From Ashinkailepas kermadecensis (lineage: Eukaryota; Arthropoda; Thecostraca; Neolepadidae): a stretch of DNA of 64,000 bases. The stretch is taken from assembly GCA_034440615.1 (NCBI GenBank), contig JAOTOM010003821.1, positions 62,001 through 126,000 of the forward strand. Reading direction: 5' to 3'. This document shows, in pieces, positions 25,370-38,380 of this stretch. Below the pieces are notes generated by a model. It had not been told where the DNA came from, did not search any database, and saw only the letters and a program-made list of their open reading frames with translations. The translations under genes were made by a program, and so were the position numbers. The first letter of the stretch is position 1. Each line of letters starts with the position of its first letter.

Positions 25370-25700
25370 CACCATGGGCTCGTTACGGGATCGCCATGGT
25401 GAAGATAGAAAAGCCAACAGCGATTTGTATGGCCACCGGGGCTGTTGTCGGCCTCCCACGAACGTCTACGAGCCCTTACGAACGCCTACGAACCCTTATA
25501 CGGGCCCTTGCGGCCCGTATGAACTTCTACGGGCCCTTGCGAACGTCTACAGGCCTCTACGGTTACCCACATACCCCTACAAGCGTCTAAGGACCCATGC
25601 AAAATTTCACGGGCTCTTACCATCGTCTACGGGCCCTACACTACGCCACGGCTCTGTTCAGACTCAGACCCTTACGAACGTCTACAGGCCCTTACAAACT
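25370..25700 (+). mobile_element. Dispersed repeat family, copy 2 (head plus ~20-bp internal repeats)
   Basis: Head CGGGATCGCCATGGTGAAGA, CAACAGCGATTTGTATGG and GCTGTTGTCGGCC, then about ten degenerate units around GAACGTCTACGGGCCCTTAC. Opposite orientation to copy 1, 7 kb away. Confidence 0.65.
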
Positions 25701-26805
<1,105 letters not shown>

Positions 26806-27182
26806 TTTTTGTTTACATGAAGGTTAATGTTGAGGACAAAGGTCAGGCTAGGTAAAACTATTCCACTGTTTTCGAGAGTTCATATTTTTTCCCCGAAAAC
26901 CATGGCATTGGCATAAAATAACAGGTGTGCTTGAATACATGCAACGTGTATTTAAAATTCCCCATGTTAGCACATCCTGGACTCGAGTCAAGTAAGGCCA
27001 CCTGAGGGAAGGAGGTGGAATTGCCGTTTCGATTCAGCATACAATGCAATTCTTGTTCTGGGACTAAAGCCTGCCTACTAAAACCTGACACATAAAATAA
27101 GACAACTATGCCCATTGAACACCAACTGTTTCCATGATTTCACAGTTCCTCGGTCCCCAGCCAAAATAGCAGTGCAGTAAGG

Positions 27183-27561
27183 CAATGGCCGGTGGACATA
27201 AGGCAGTGGCCGGTGGATATGAGGAAATGGCCGGTGGACAGAAGCAGTGGCCGGTGGATATGAGGCAATGGCCGGTGGACATAAGGCAGTGGCCGGTGGA
27301 TATGAGGCAATGGCCGGTGGACATAAGGAAGTGGCCGGTGGATATGAGGAAATGGCCGGTGGACAGAAGCAGTGGCCGGTGGATATGAGGCAGTGGCCGG
27401 TGAACATGAGGAAATGGCCGGTGGATATGAGGAAATGGCCGGTGGATATGAGGAAATGGCCGGTGGATATGAGGCAGTGGCCGGTGGATATGAAGCAGTG
27501 GCCGGTGGATATGAGGAAATGGCCGGTGGATATGAGGAAATGGCCGGTGGACAGAAGCATC
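27183..27561. repeat. 21-bp minisatellite, ~18 copies
   Basis: Unit ATGGCCGGTGGATATGAGGA plus A, with ACATAAGGCAG, ACAGAAGCAG and GAACATGAGG variants. Open in several frames. Confidence 0.95.
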
Positions 27562-28804
27562 TCTGCAATCAGTCAGCAGAACAACTGATGGAGAAAACTG
27601 GTTATTAGGACGGTTCAAAACTTGCATCCAATTGATAATCGCAGCATGCTGCTGCCCCGGCGGACTGGGGCGCTCCATATTTTCCTTTTCTTATCGTTGA
27701 TGGGAGGATCAATGAATGCCTTTTCGGGAGCAGTGCCTGTGGTGTTTTTCTACCTTGGTACGAAGCAAGAATAACGACGCCTCCGCTTCCTCTCCGCAGT
27801 TTTCACACCCTCAGTTTACCAACAAATGCCGGGTCACTGGCCCCGCCCGTTGTCGTTCCCGGCTGGTGCTCAAGTATGACGTATCGACCAATCACAGAAC
27901 GAGCTAAATAATCGATGAAAACTAATCGAGGTTCCTATTTGATATTTGGCAAACATGCATGTTACCACAACTTTTCAACTTGAAAACTACCAGTAAAAAG
28001 TGAAAGTAGATTATGTTCGGAGACGTGTAACGACTCCATTCACTCCCCTCTTTCCCAAGGTGGGAAACCGGTAACGCAAGAAATGCATAGTCTTCCATGA
28101 GTCTAGCTTAAGGCAAGTCATAAGTCTAATTGTAAGGCAAGTCAGTGATGCCATCAGTGTGTTGGAGCATATCTGGGAGTCGCTGGAATGAACAATTTGG
28201 TTTTGAAATCAATTGTTTCATGGTTAGACATGAGGCTGCACAGGAGGGACCCGGGATCTAACCATTCGCCATGGTTGTCAGCACATTCTCCTAAAAAGAA
28301 CACAATTGTACCTGGCCGGTTATATAAGGACGAGCGGAACATATGCATCCGACACATTATCCATCGGTCCGCCTTCATCGGTATTTTTTCGCTAGTTAAT
28401 GATAGTTCCGTGGTAAGGATAATCCATCCATGCCATTGTAGTTGGGCTTATCATGGTCCCGATTCGTACACCATCACATGGGTCGGCATCTGGAGACACG
28501 GCCGGCCGGCAGCGGTGCTGTGGTCACACAGCGTGTAACAGCCGCCCCACCTCAGCTGGCACATTACCTCGCCACACCCAGCGGCTGGTCGGCTGGGCAC
28601 AGATTAGCGCGCTGTTTTCCCGGACGGACGGTACTCGGCGCCGACATTTGATAGCGGCCGGCGGCGCGAACCGCGCAGACGCTGTTGTTTCTGCGCGTGC
28701 CGGCCGGCGAGCCGCCCACTGTCAGCAGGGGTCAGCAGGGGCCGCTGCCGAGCTGGTCCTGCCACTACTCAGAGGCTACAGTCGAGCCCTTGCCAGCATA
28801 CCGC
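27562..28804. other. Unassigned, no gene seen
   Basis: No coding homology; becomes CpG-rich from 28480 toward the next array. Confidence 0.5.
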
Positions 28805-30350
28805 GGAAGCCCACCCACGCCCTGTTCGGCGGCCACGTCCGCCAGGGTCCAGAAGCTCACCCACGCCCTGTTCGGCGGCCACGTCCGCCAGGGTTCAGAA
28901 GCCCACCGACGCCCTGTTCGGCGGCCACGTCCGCCAGGGTCCAGAAGCTCACCCACGCCCTGTTCGGCGGCCACGTCCGCCCGGGTCCAGAAGCCCACCG
29001 ACGCCCTGTTCGGCGGCCACGTCCGCCAGGGTCCAGAAGCTCACCCACGCCCTGTTCGGCGGCCACGTCCGCCCGGGTCCAGAAGCCCACCGACGCCCTG
29101 TTCGGCGGCCACGTCCGCCCGGGTCCAGAAGCTCACCCACGCCCTGTTCGGCGGCCACGTCCGCCAGGGTTCAGAAGCCCACCGACGCCCTGTTCGGCGG
29201 CCACGTCCGCCAGGGTCCAGAAGCTCACCCACGCCCTGTTCGGCGGCCACGTCCGCCCGGGTCCAGAAGCTCACCCACGCCCTGTTCGGCGGCCACGTCC
29301 GCCCGGGTCCAGAAGCTCACCCACGCCCTGTTCGGCGGCCACGTCCGCCAGGGTTCAGAAGCTCACCCACGCCCTGTTCGGCGGCCACGTCCGCCAGGGT
29401 TCAGAAGCCCACCGACGCCCTGTTCGGCGGCCACGTCCGCCAGGGTCCAGAAGCTCACCCACGCCCTGTTCGGCGGCCACGTCCGCCAGGGTTCAGAAGC
29501 CCACCGACGCCCTGTTCGGCGGCCACGTCCGCCAGGGTCCAGAAGCTCACCCACGCCCTGTTCGGCGGCCACGTCCGCCCGGGTCCAGAAGCCCACCGAC
29601 GCCCTGTTCGGCGGCCACGTCCGCCAGGGTCCAGAAGCTCACCCACGCCCTGTTCGGCGGCCACGTCCGCCCGGGTCCAGAAGCCCACCGACGCCCTGTT
29701 CGGCGGCCACGTCCGCCGGGTCCAGAAGCTCACCCACGCCCTGTTCGGCGGCCACGTCCGCCAGGGTTCAGAAGCCCACCGACGCCCTGTTCGGCGGCCA
29801 CGTCCGCCAGGGTCCAGAAGCTCACCCACGCCCTGTTCGGCGGCCACGTCCGCCCGGGTCCAGAAGCTCACCCACGCCCTGTTCGGCGGCCACGTCCGCC
29901 AGGGTCCAGAAGCTCACCCACGCCCTGTTCGGCGGCCACGTCCGCCAGGGTTCAGAAGCCCACCGACGCCCTGTTCGGCGGCCACGTCCGCCCGGGTCCA
30001 GAAGCTCACCCACGCCCTGTTCGGCGGCCACGTCCGCCAGGGTTCAGAAGCCCACCGACGCCCTGTTCGGCGGCCACGTCCGCCAGGGTCCAGAAGCTCA
30101 CCCACGCCCTGTTCGGCGGCCACGTCCGCCCGGGTCCAGAAGCTCACCCACGCCCTGTTCGGCGGCCACGTCCGCCCGGGTCCAGAAGCTCACCCACGCC
30201 CTGTTCGGCGGCCACGTCCGCCAGGGTCCAGAAGCTCACCCACGCCCTGTTCGGCGGCCACGTCCGCCTGGGTTCAGAAGCCCACCGACGCCCTGTTCGG
30301 CGGCCACGTCCGCCCGGGTCCAGAAGCCCACCCGATCCCTGTTCGCCGGC
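28805..30350. repeat. 46-bp GC-rich minisatellite, ~33 copies
   Basis: Unit CCACGCCCTGTTCGGCGGCC followed by ACGTCCGCCAGGGTCCAGAA and GCTCAC. The variants CCCACCGACGCC/CTCACCCACGCC and CAGGGT/CCGGGT are intermixed. A 46-bp unit rotates frame, yet all + frames are stop-free, giving open frames of 706 and 579 codons. One unit at 29717 lacks two bases. Confidence 0.95.
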
Positions 30351-30454
30351 CAAGCCTTGCTCAGCGCCCACGTCCGCCAGTGTCCACAGTCAAAAGGCGA
30401 TCAGTGAATCGAATATGGATGTGATGTGGGTGGCTCACAGTCGTGATCACTTGC

Positions 30455-30930
30455 CAATCACCTTCGGGTGGGTTGTGTGTTATCGACATGTACGCTCTTC
30501 CGGTAACCTTCGGGTGGGTTGTGGCGTGTTGTGGACATGTACACTCTTCCGGCAGCCTTCGGGTTGGTTGTGATATGTTGTGGACATGTACGCTCTTCCG
30601 GTAGCCTTCGGGTTGGTTGTGATATGTTGTGGACATGTACGCTCTTCCGGTAGCCTTCGGGTTGGTTGTGATATGTTGTGGACATGTACGCTCTTCCGGT
30701 AACCTTCGGATTGGTTGTGATATGTTGTGGACATGTACGCTCTTCCGGTAACCTTCGGGTTGGTTGTGATATGTTGTGGACATGTATGGTCTTCCGGTAA
30801 CCTTCGGGTTGGTTGTGATATGTTGTGGACATGTACGCTCTTCCGGTAACCTTCGGGTTGGTTGTGATATGTTGTGGAAATGTACGCTCTTCCGGTAACC
30901 TTTCGGTAAGCTGTAATGTGCTGTGGACAT
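30455..30930. repeat. 49-bp minisatellite, ~10 copies
   Basis: Unit ACATGTACGCTCTTCCGGTA followed by ACCTTCGGGTTGGTTGTGAT and ATGTTGTGG. Confidence 0.94.
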
Positions 30931-31409
30931 GTACGTTGCCGCCAAACGGCAATGGCATATTCTGACCTGCTCTTTCAATAGGCGGAGACTGTCCTTCCTC
31001 AGTAGACGAAACGTGTTAATCAGCTCATAATATATTTCGGCTAAGTAGTAGATGGGTTTTGACACTGCATTCCGACGTAAATGGAAGGTGGTCGGACTAT
31101 GAATAACTCAGGGTGTGGGGCGCAGGCGCGCACGATATTTGGCCGCCATCCAAGGCGCATAGAATCAGCTCTCTGAGCAGGCCGAATGCACACATTCCAC
31201 GCCGCGTTGGCATTCCGAAGACAATCCGCAGATGCCTGCGGGCGGCGAGCAGATGTGCCGCCGCCCACATCAACACAGGCATGCATTGATGTGCATTTTG
31301 ACCGAGAAGTCATACGGCCTACCTGAAATGCATTCACTGGTGTTATTCGGCTCACCTCCAATTATAATACAACACAGGCATGTGTGATGAGCTCCGCGAG
31401 CCATGGTAA
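30931..31409. other. Unassigned, no gene seen
   Basis: No homology recognised. Confidence 0.5.
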
Positions 31410-31785
31410 TATCTGCAGGGCCCAAACGGGTGAAGCAACTATCATCAATTACCCACATATTAACAGCCCAAGCGGGTGAACTAACCCTCATCAATTACCC
31501 ACATATTAACAGTCCAAACGGGTGAAGTAACCCTCATCATTTGCCCACACATTAACAGCCGAAACGGGTGAACTAACCCTCATCAATTACCCACATATTA
31601 ACAGTCGAAGCGGGTGAACCAACCATCATCAATTACCCATGTATTAACAGTCGAAACGGGTGAACTAACCCTCATCAATTACCCACATATTAACAGTCGA
31701 AACGGGTGAACTAACCCTCATCAATTGCCCACACATTAACAGCCGGAGCGGGTAAACTAAGCCTCATCAATTGCCCATACATTAA
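31410..31785. repeat. 46-bp minisatellite, left part (~8 copies)
   Basis: Unit ATTAACAGTCGAAACGGGTG followed by AACTAACCCTCATCAATTAC and CCACAT. Ends exactly at the TTAA target of the piggyBac-like element. Confidence 0.93.
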
Positions 31786-32095
31786 CCCGCGCACGTCCGG
31801 GGAGGGGGAGATATCTGCACCCCCCTGTGGTTTTTCCTACTTTGCCGCCATACTAATCGGGTTAGCAAGGCCAAACCTCGCATGGCTGCTCATTAGTCTT
31901 TTCCGCATATCCTCAGAAATTTTTTACCCTGGGTCATCTGAAGTCAGGTCACCAGGTCATGCGAAGTGACCCAACATCCCTCGGAGTTCTAAGTGGCATC
32001 ACTCCCACAATAATTGGGCGATTGATTTCAAACTTATATCACGTCATGATCTTATCAAGGACTATAATATGTATATCATGGTTTTTTTGTAGCAT

Positions 32096-32108
32096 TGACC
32101 TGAGGTCA
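32096..32108. promoter_or_regulatory. Everted AGGTCA repeat (ER-1), TGACCTGAGGTCA
   Basis: Exact site inside the piggyBac-like element, with flanks unlike those of the palindrome copies. Confidence 0.4.
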
Positions 32109-32421
32109 GGTCGCGGCCATGGCTTCCCCATTATAGGCCTATGGTAAAATATACAAATGTTTCCTGGTTACATATTTGCTCTCGGAATGACCTCCAACGG
32201 TTATGGCGTGTAGTTCAAAGCTATTCTCAATGTCACCGCTGACATTTTTGCTCAGTGACCTCACCAAGGTCAGCTGAGATCACCTGGAATCACTAGCACA
32301 TTTCTGCGCATTATATCGCACTGCATTGAGCTAGAAGGCTGAAATTACCATCATTGTGCTTGTATCGCCAAGACGTGTGGATTGATATATTACATGACCT
32401 CCCTAGTCTACCCCATGACCT

Positions 32422-32434
32422 TGACCTGAGGTCA
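32422..32434. promoter_or_regulatory. Everted AGGTCA repeat (ER-1), TGACCTGAGGTCA
   Basis: Second exact site in the piggyBac-like element; further TGACCT half-sites follow at 32455-32465 and 32622-32632. Confidence 0.4.
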
Positions 32435-32800
32435 TAGTTTCGGTGACCCATCTGTTGACCTGACCTTAAATTACACAGCGTACGTCGATAGCACATTTAA
32501 AGGGCTGTCGAATAGCATTTGCAGTTTGTTTCTATCTGTTACAGGTCATGAGATATGTGCCAATATCTGATGGTCCCACCCGATCTGGTCGAATTTGACA
32601 TATGATGACCCAGTGACCTAAATATTGACCTGAGCGAGAAAATGACAGAAATACTTTCGATAGAGCTTGTCACCAGCTATCCAACGCCGTTTTCCGTTTG
32701 TCGTTACCTAGCATAGTTCTGGAGATCTTATGGGGGGGCAGACATCTGCCCCCCCTTCCCGGACATGCGAAGTTGGCGCGGACCGCCGGACGTGCGTGTG

Positions 32801-33128
32801 TTAACAGCCGGAGCGGGTAAACTCACCCTCAGCAATTGCCCACACGTTAACAGCCGGAGCGGGTAAACTAACCTTCATAAATTGCCCACACGTTAACAAC
32901 CGGAGCGGGTAAACTAACCCTCATCAATTGCCCACACGTTAACAGCCGGAGCGGGTGAACTAACCCTCATCAATTGCCCACACGTTAACAGCCGAAGCAG
33001 GTGAACTAACCCTCATTAATTGCCCACACGTTAACAGCCGAAGCAGGTGAACTAACCCTCATCAATTGCCCACACGTTAACAGCCGAAGCAGGTGAACTA
33101 ACCCTCATCAATTGCCCACACGTTAACA
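32801..33128. repeat. 46-bp minisatellite, right part (~7 copies)
   Basis: Same unit as 31410-31785, resuming at TTAA. This half prefers GCCGGAGCGGGTAAAC then GCCGAAGCAGGTGAAC variants and GCCCACACG endings. Confidence 0.93.
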
Positions 33129-34110
33129 GCGCTAATACGATCGCGCCCGATCCCGCCAGATCGTGAACTGCACGTGGAACGACGAAGACAAAAAACGGGC
33201 AGGTGGCGGCTGACGAGTTCTTTCGAACGACATTGATCTGCTCGCATTCCGGTCAGCTGGTGATCTGCCAGCTCAGGTCAAGCGTCATATTCTCGATGAG
33301 TTTGTACATTTTGATTACAGTAGCCAATTAAATATGTTAAAACGTATTCGGGAGTTCATTGTGAGATAATTCACATACCACATAATATATTTTCATGCAC
33401 CAATCATCGATCAGATCCGGTCAACATGGGTCACGCTATTTTCGGCATACGGAGAATTTCCCAAAGTATCGACATTCATAGTGCTCAGGGTGTAACATGG
33501 ACGTTGAATTCTAATTCAGCACCAGAAATACCCATAATGTCTCAAGCATCCACACAAGATCACTCAAGGTAACTCAAGGTGAACTGAGGTCGATGACCTT
33601 CAAAAGCTTGAAAACATGTTGAAATGCATGAGACCTCACGTGAATATGTCTGAGGCATGTGATATCGGCCATCGGATCTCCTTCTGGGTAAAACCTATGA
33701 ATTGAAGTCGAATCTTGGGGGCAATTCAACAGACTGCACCGTTAAAAAACGGTGGCCTGAATTTGACCTGGACTAGCTCAACGAACATTAGTAATACCAT
33801 GATGAAACTACCACCAAAACATCCGCTGATCAATCTTCCATAGCTATGTACATTTCCTCAAATCTCCATTCTGTCATTTTCTCACTGTTTTGGGAACACC
33901 TGGTGGGAAGGGGATGGGGTGATCCACTTGGCCCTCCACCCGAGCACATGTAGGGCGCACACTCCGGCAGCCGAAGAAGTTCCGAATTCCTTCTGCTTCG
34001 GCGACGGTGGCGGATCCGGAATCTGCTAGCCAAAGATGCCAGACAAGAATTCCCTCATCGCATCCGCACGCGAACACAACAGTTTTGAGGAAATTAGTTG
34101 GGCGCCAGGG
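33129..34110. other. Unassigned, no gene seen
   Basis: AT-moderate sequence with AAGGTGAACTGAGGTCGATGACC at 33568-33590 (split: AAGGTGAACTGAGGTC then GATGACC), again rich in GGTCA-type words. No gene recognised. Confidence 0.45.
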
Positions 34111-34201
34111 TGGTGGTGGTGGTGGTGGTGGTGGTGGTGGTGGTGGTGGTGGTGGTGGTGGTGGTGGTGGTGGTGGTGGTGGTGGTGGTGGTGGTGGTGG
34201 T
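34111..34201. repeat. (GGT)n microsatellite
   Basis: About 30 uninterrupted GGT copies. Confidence 0.97.
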
Positions 34202-34423
34202 AATGGGACGGATGGGGAGTTGAGGGTGCGCGCCAGGCCGCCTCTGCGGTGCGGAGGAGCGCACAGTCGGGCAGTTTGCATCTGTAATCCGGTGGTGGTG
34301 TCGTCTAATTGGAGCGGGGTGGCCGGGCTGGTCCCCGGCCGCCGGCGGCCTCACATTCCAGCGCCACCAGCCGAGACCGAAGACTCGCCGCCGCCGGAGT
34401 CGATTGTTTGGGCCGGCGCGGGT

Positions 34424-34600
34424 CATGGGACCATGTGACCATGGGACCATGTGACCATGGGACCATGTGACCATGGGACCATGTGACCATGGGACCATGG
34501 GACCATGGGACCATGGGACCATGGGACCATGGGACCATGGGACCATGTGACCATGGACCATGGGACCATGGGACCATGGGACCATGGGACCATGGGAACG
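34424..34600. repeat. 8-bp CCATGGGA/CCATGTGA tandem repeat
   Basis: About 21 units; the first part alternates CCATGGGA with CCATGTGA, giving a 16-bp higher-order unit. Confidence 0.96.
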
Positions 34601-34611
34601 GTCGGATCACC

Positions 34612-34965
34612 GCCGCTGCCGACACACCTGCTGCTGTCGGAGAACAGGCCACCGACATACCCGATGTCGGAGAGAAAGCCACCGACACACCTGCTGCTGT
34701 CGGAGAACATGCCACCGACACACCTGCTGCTGCCGGAGAACAGGCCACCGACACACCCGATGTCGGAGAGAAAGCCACCGACACACCTGCTGTTGTCGGA
34801 GAACAGGCCACCGACACACCCGATGTCGGAGAGAAAGCCACCGACACACCTGCTGCTGTCGGAGAACATGCCACCGACACACCTGCTGCTGTCGGAGAAC
34901 AGGCCACCGACACACCCGATGTCGGAGAGAAAGCCACCGACACACCTGCTGCTGCCGTAGAAGCC
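34612..34965. repeat. 33/30-bp alternating minisatellite
   Basis: Two related units, one with CACCTGCTGCTGTCGGAGAA and one with CACCCGATGTCGGAGAGAAA, both starting ACCGACA. Unit lengths divisible by 3 leave three + frames and one minus frame open; one reads TDTPAAVGE/TDTPDVGEK. I cannot show coding use. Confidence 0.93.
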
Positions 34966-35327
34966 GCCGACGCAATTGCCGCTGTGGAACACTCATGAGC
35001 TAGTGTTCTGGAAAGAAATAATTAGTTTAATAGATTCAATGGTTCAAAGTGGTTTTGACAATAGCCAAGAACATACTGGAATTTAATGTATTACTCATAC
35101 GGACAGCACACGAACACTACACGGTAGCGGCTGTTCAAAGACCCAGGACGGGTAAACACCGGGGCTTGTTTTATCTCCTCTATTTTCCGTGGTGAGTCAT
35201 TACCGTCCCAACTGCCGGCCCAACGGACGGTGCCCGGGCCGTTTACGAGGTTTGTTTTGTGCCGATCAGATGGGTAAGGCTGATAGTGCACTTACTGGGT
35301 GAGTTGTATTGTGTCCAAACTGCAATA

Positions 35328-35500
35328 CTCGTCTGGTGTCGCACTGGGTATAACATTCATAACCGTCTGGTGACGCACTGGGTTATGACATTCATAACCG
35401 GCTGGTGACGCACTAGGTATGACATTCATATCCGTTTGACGGTGTACTGGGTATGACATGTATGCCCGTCTGGCGATGCACTGGGTGTGATATTTACATT
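35328..35500. repeat. ~35-bp degenerate minisatellite, ~5 copies
   Basis: CCGTCTGGTGACGCACTGGG then TATGACATTCATAA, repeated with substitutions. Confidence 0.85.
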
Positions 35501-36249
35501 CTTCTGGCTAATAAGTAAATGTATTTATACTTTGAAGGTCATCCTATTAGCCGGAAATAAAGCAATAATTAACTAATCGAAGTTGCAGTGAATGTTCAGG
35601 AAGTCTGCGTTGGAATCAAGAGACAACACTCTCTTTGATCAGAATTGAGTTTATGTGACTGCACCGTACCTGAAAGTTGAATAAATTTGCATCAACCAAT
35701 CAGTGCAAATCAGATATCGAAATGTGATGCCATACAACCATACTTAACAATATAACTGTTGCCTAAAACCTACTCATCGGATTGGCCCAAGGCCGTGTTG
35801 ATGGCAACCCATTGACCTAGGTTTGTACCTGGCGATGTAGCCTTGCATAACTGCTTCGATCCACATATTTTTTACATGAATGCGGCTACCATTTGCTGGC
35901 ATATCCAAGAGAGCGAAGGTAGAACTGCACAGAAAGGAACTACGATAATAATAAAATAAATACGATAATTGCTTCAAAATACGCTTTCCAAGATTGGACC
36001 ACACGCCAGGCAATTATTGGAGGGTATAATCCCCCAATCTGACGGTTGCGGGGTGCATCCTCCCCCATGCCGCGGCGCCCATAGATGAATCGCTTACAGG
36101 GTCCGATATAGGTGACTTATGCACTTGAATGCCGCCGGCTTACTAGGCCAATTCGAGATATTTTGTGGTTTTGCGCCCTTGACCGCTGTACTGGGTATGC
36201 AATGAGCTGAAGACAATTTCCGCCTTGCCGCTTTTATCACTTGGTGTCG
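35501..36249. other. Unassigned, no gene seen
   Basis: No homology recognised. Confidence 0.5.
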
Positions 36250-36500
36250 GTTGAAACACCAAGCTATCACTGATACAGCTACCACTGGTACAACTACTAC
36301 TGGTGCCACCAAGCTACCAAGCTACCACCAAGCTACCACTGGTACAGCTGCTACTGGTGCCACCAAGCTACCACCAAGCTACCACTGGTACAGCTACCAC
36401 TGGTACAGCTGGTGCCACCAAGCTACCAAGCTACCACAAAGCTACTACCAAGCTACCACCAAGCTACGACCAAGCTACCACCAAGCTACCACCGGTACCA
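36250..36500. repeat. Short-unit repeat of AAGCTACCACC and GCTACCACTGGTAC
   Basis: Irregular alternation of 9-12 bp AAGCTACCA words and 15-bp CACTGGTACAGCTAC words. Confidence 0.9.
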
Positions 36501-36759
36501 CGGTGAGTAGGCAGCACTACACGCAATCGGTAAGAAAGCTATCTGCCAATGCTTTGCTGAAGATGTAAGGCAAGCATCTGATAAAGACCGTATGTGTAAT
36601 CGGCGGATCGATTATGCTTACTGCACGAACAAAACTTCCACTGTTAGCATTGTGATGTAAGCCTATGATATAGATAACGTTATCGTGAATGGCCTTATAG
36701 GTGCGTACTTCCTAGGAGCTGGAAAGCTAGGAAACCGTCCCCAAGTTCAATGGTTACCT
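36501..36759. other. Unassigned, no gene seen
   Basis: Short unique interval between arrays. Confidence 0.5.
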
Positions 36760-37260
36760 CGGCAACCTCTGGCGACCTGATGGTTATCAGTATGCACACC
36801 TCTGGGTGACCTCTGGTTGTTTGATGGTGATCGACATACGCACCTCAGGACAACCTCTGATGATCTGATGGTCGGAATGTACACCTCCTGGTCGGTATGT
36901 GTAGTGCACACCTCTGGGGACCTGCTGGTGGTCGGTATGTACAGTGCACACCTTTGGTGATCTGCTAGTGCTCGGTATGTATATTGCACACCTCTGGGGA
37001 CCTGCTGGTGGTCGGTATGTACATTACACACCTCTGGGGACCTGCTGGTGGTCGGTATGTACAGTGCACATCTCTGGTGACCTGCTGGTGGCCGGTATAC
37101 ACATTGCACACCTCTGGTGACCTGATGTTGGTCGGTATGCACATTACACATCACTGGTGGTTTGATGTTGGTCGGTATGCACATTACACATCACTGGTGG
37201 TTTGATGGTGGCCGGTATGCACATTACACACCTCTTGTGGTCTGATGGTGGTCGGTATGC
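36760..37260. repeat. ~40-bp degenerate minisatellite, ~12 copies
   Basis: GGTCGGTATGTACATTACAC followed by ACCTCTGGGGACCTGCTGGT. Runs straight into the 33-bp array; the GGTCTGATGGTGG word occurs in both, so the second may derive from the first. Confidence 0.9.
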
Positions 37261-37286
37261 ACATTACACACCACATTACACAGTAC

Positions 37287-38380
37287 GCACACATCCGGCG
37301 GTCTGATGGTGGCTGGCATGTACACATCCGGCGGTCTGATGGTGGCTGGCATGTACACATCCGGCGGTATGATGGTGGCTGGCATGTACACATCCGGCGG
37401 TCTGATGGCGGCTGGCATGAACACATCCGGCGGTCTGATGGCGGCTTGCATGTACACATCCGGCGGTCTGATGGTGGCTGGCATGTACACATCCGGCGGT
37501 TGATGGCGGCTGGCATGTCACATCCGGCGGTCTGATGGTGGCTGGCATGTCACATCCGGCGGTCTGATGGTGGCTGGCATGTCATCCGGCGGTCTGATGG
37601 TGGCTGGCATGTACATCCGGCGGTCTGATGGTGGCTGGCATGTCATCCGGCGGTCTGATGGCGGCTGGCATGTACATCCGGCGGTCTGATGGTGGCTGGC
37701 ATGTCACATCCGGCGGTCTGATGGTGGCTGGCATGTACACATCCGGCGGTCTGATGGCGGCTGGCTGTACATCCGGCGGTCTGATGGTGGCTGGCATGTA
37801 ACATCCGGCGGTCTGATGGTGGCTGGCATGTACACATCCGGCGGTCTGATGGTGGCTGGCATGTACACATCCGGCGGTCTGATGGTGGCTGGCATGTACA
37901 CATCCGGCGGTCTGATGGCGGCTGGCATGTACACATCCGGCGGTCTGATGGCGGCTGGCATGTACACATCCGGCGGTCTGATGGTGGCTGGCATGTACAC
38001 ATCCGGCGGTCTGATGGTGGCTGGCATGTACACATCCGGCGGTCTGATGGCGGCTGGCATGAACACATCCGGCGGTCTGATGGCGGCTTGCATGTACACA
38101 TCCGGCGGTCTGATGGTGGCTGGCATGTACACATCCGGCGGTCTGATGGTGGCTGGCATGTACACATCCGGCGGTCTGATGGTGGCTGGCATGTACACAT
38201 ACGGCGGTCTGATGCGGTCTGATGGTGGCTGGCATGTACACATCCGGCGGTCTGATGGTGGCTGGCATGTACACATCCGGCGGTCTAATGGTGGCTGGCA
38301 TGTACACATCCGGCGGTCTGATGGTGGCTGGCATGTACACATCCGGCGGTCTGATGGTGGCTGGCATGTCCACATCTGGT
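37287..38380. repeat. 33-bp minisatellite, ~34 copies
   Basis: Unit CATCCGGCGGTCTGATGGTG then GCTGGCATGTACA. Shortened units (loss of ACA, CAT) cluster at 37500-37800. The stretch around ATGAACACATCCGG at 37417 recurs at 38059, showing an internal segmental duplication. Confidence 0.95.

Larger units (their letters stand above)
31786..32800. mobile_element. piggyBac-like non-autonomous element, 1015 bp
   Basis: TTAA stands on both sides (31782-31785 and 32801-32804). The termini are CCCGCGCACGTCCGG on the left and, read inward from the right, CACACGCACGTCCGG, matching at 13 of 15 positions. A second inverted block pairs the left GGGGAGATATCTGCACCCCC with a right block near 32731-32768 (gggcagacatctgccccc). 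The 46-bp minisatellite stops at the left TTAA and resumes in register at the right TTAA, so the insertion is precise. TTAA targets with CCC-starting ends are diagnostic of piggyBac. No transposase frame is present. The interior is rich in TGACC/GGTCA words, including two exact TGACCTGAGGTCA sites. Confidence 0.8.
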
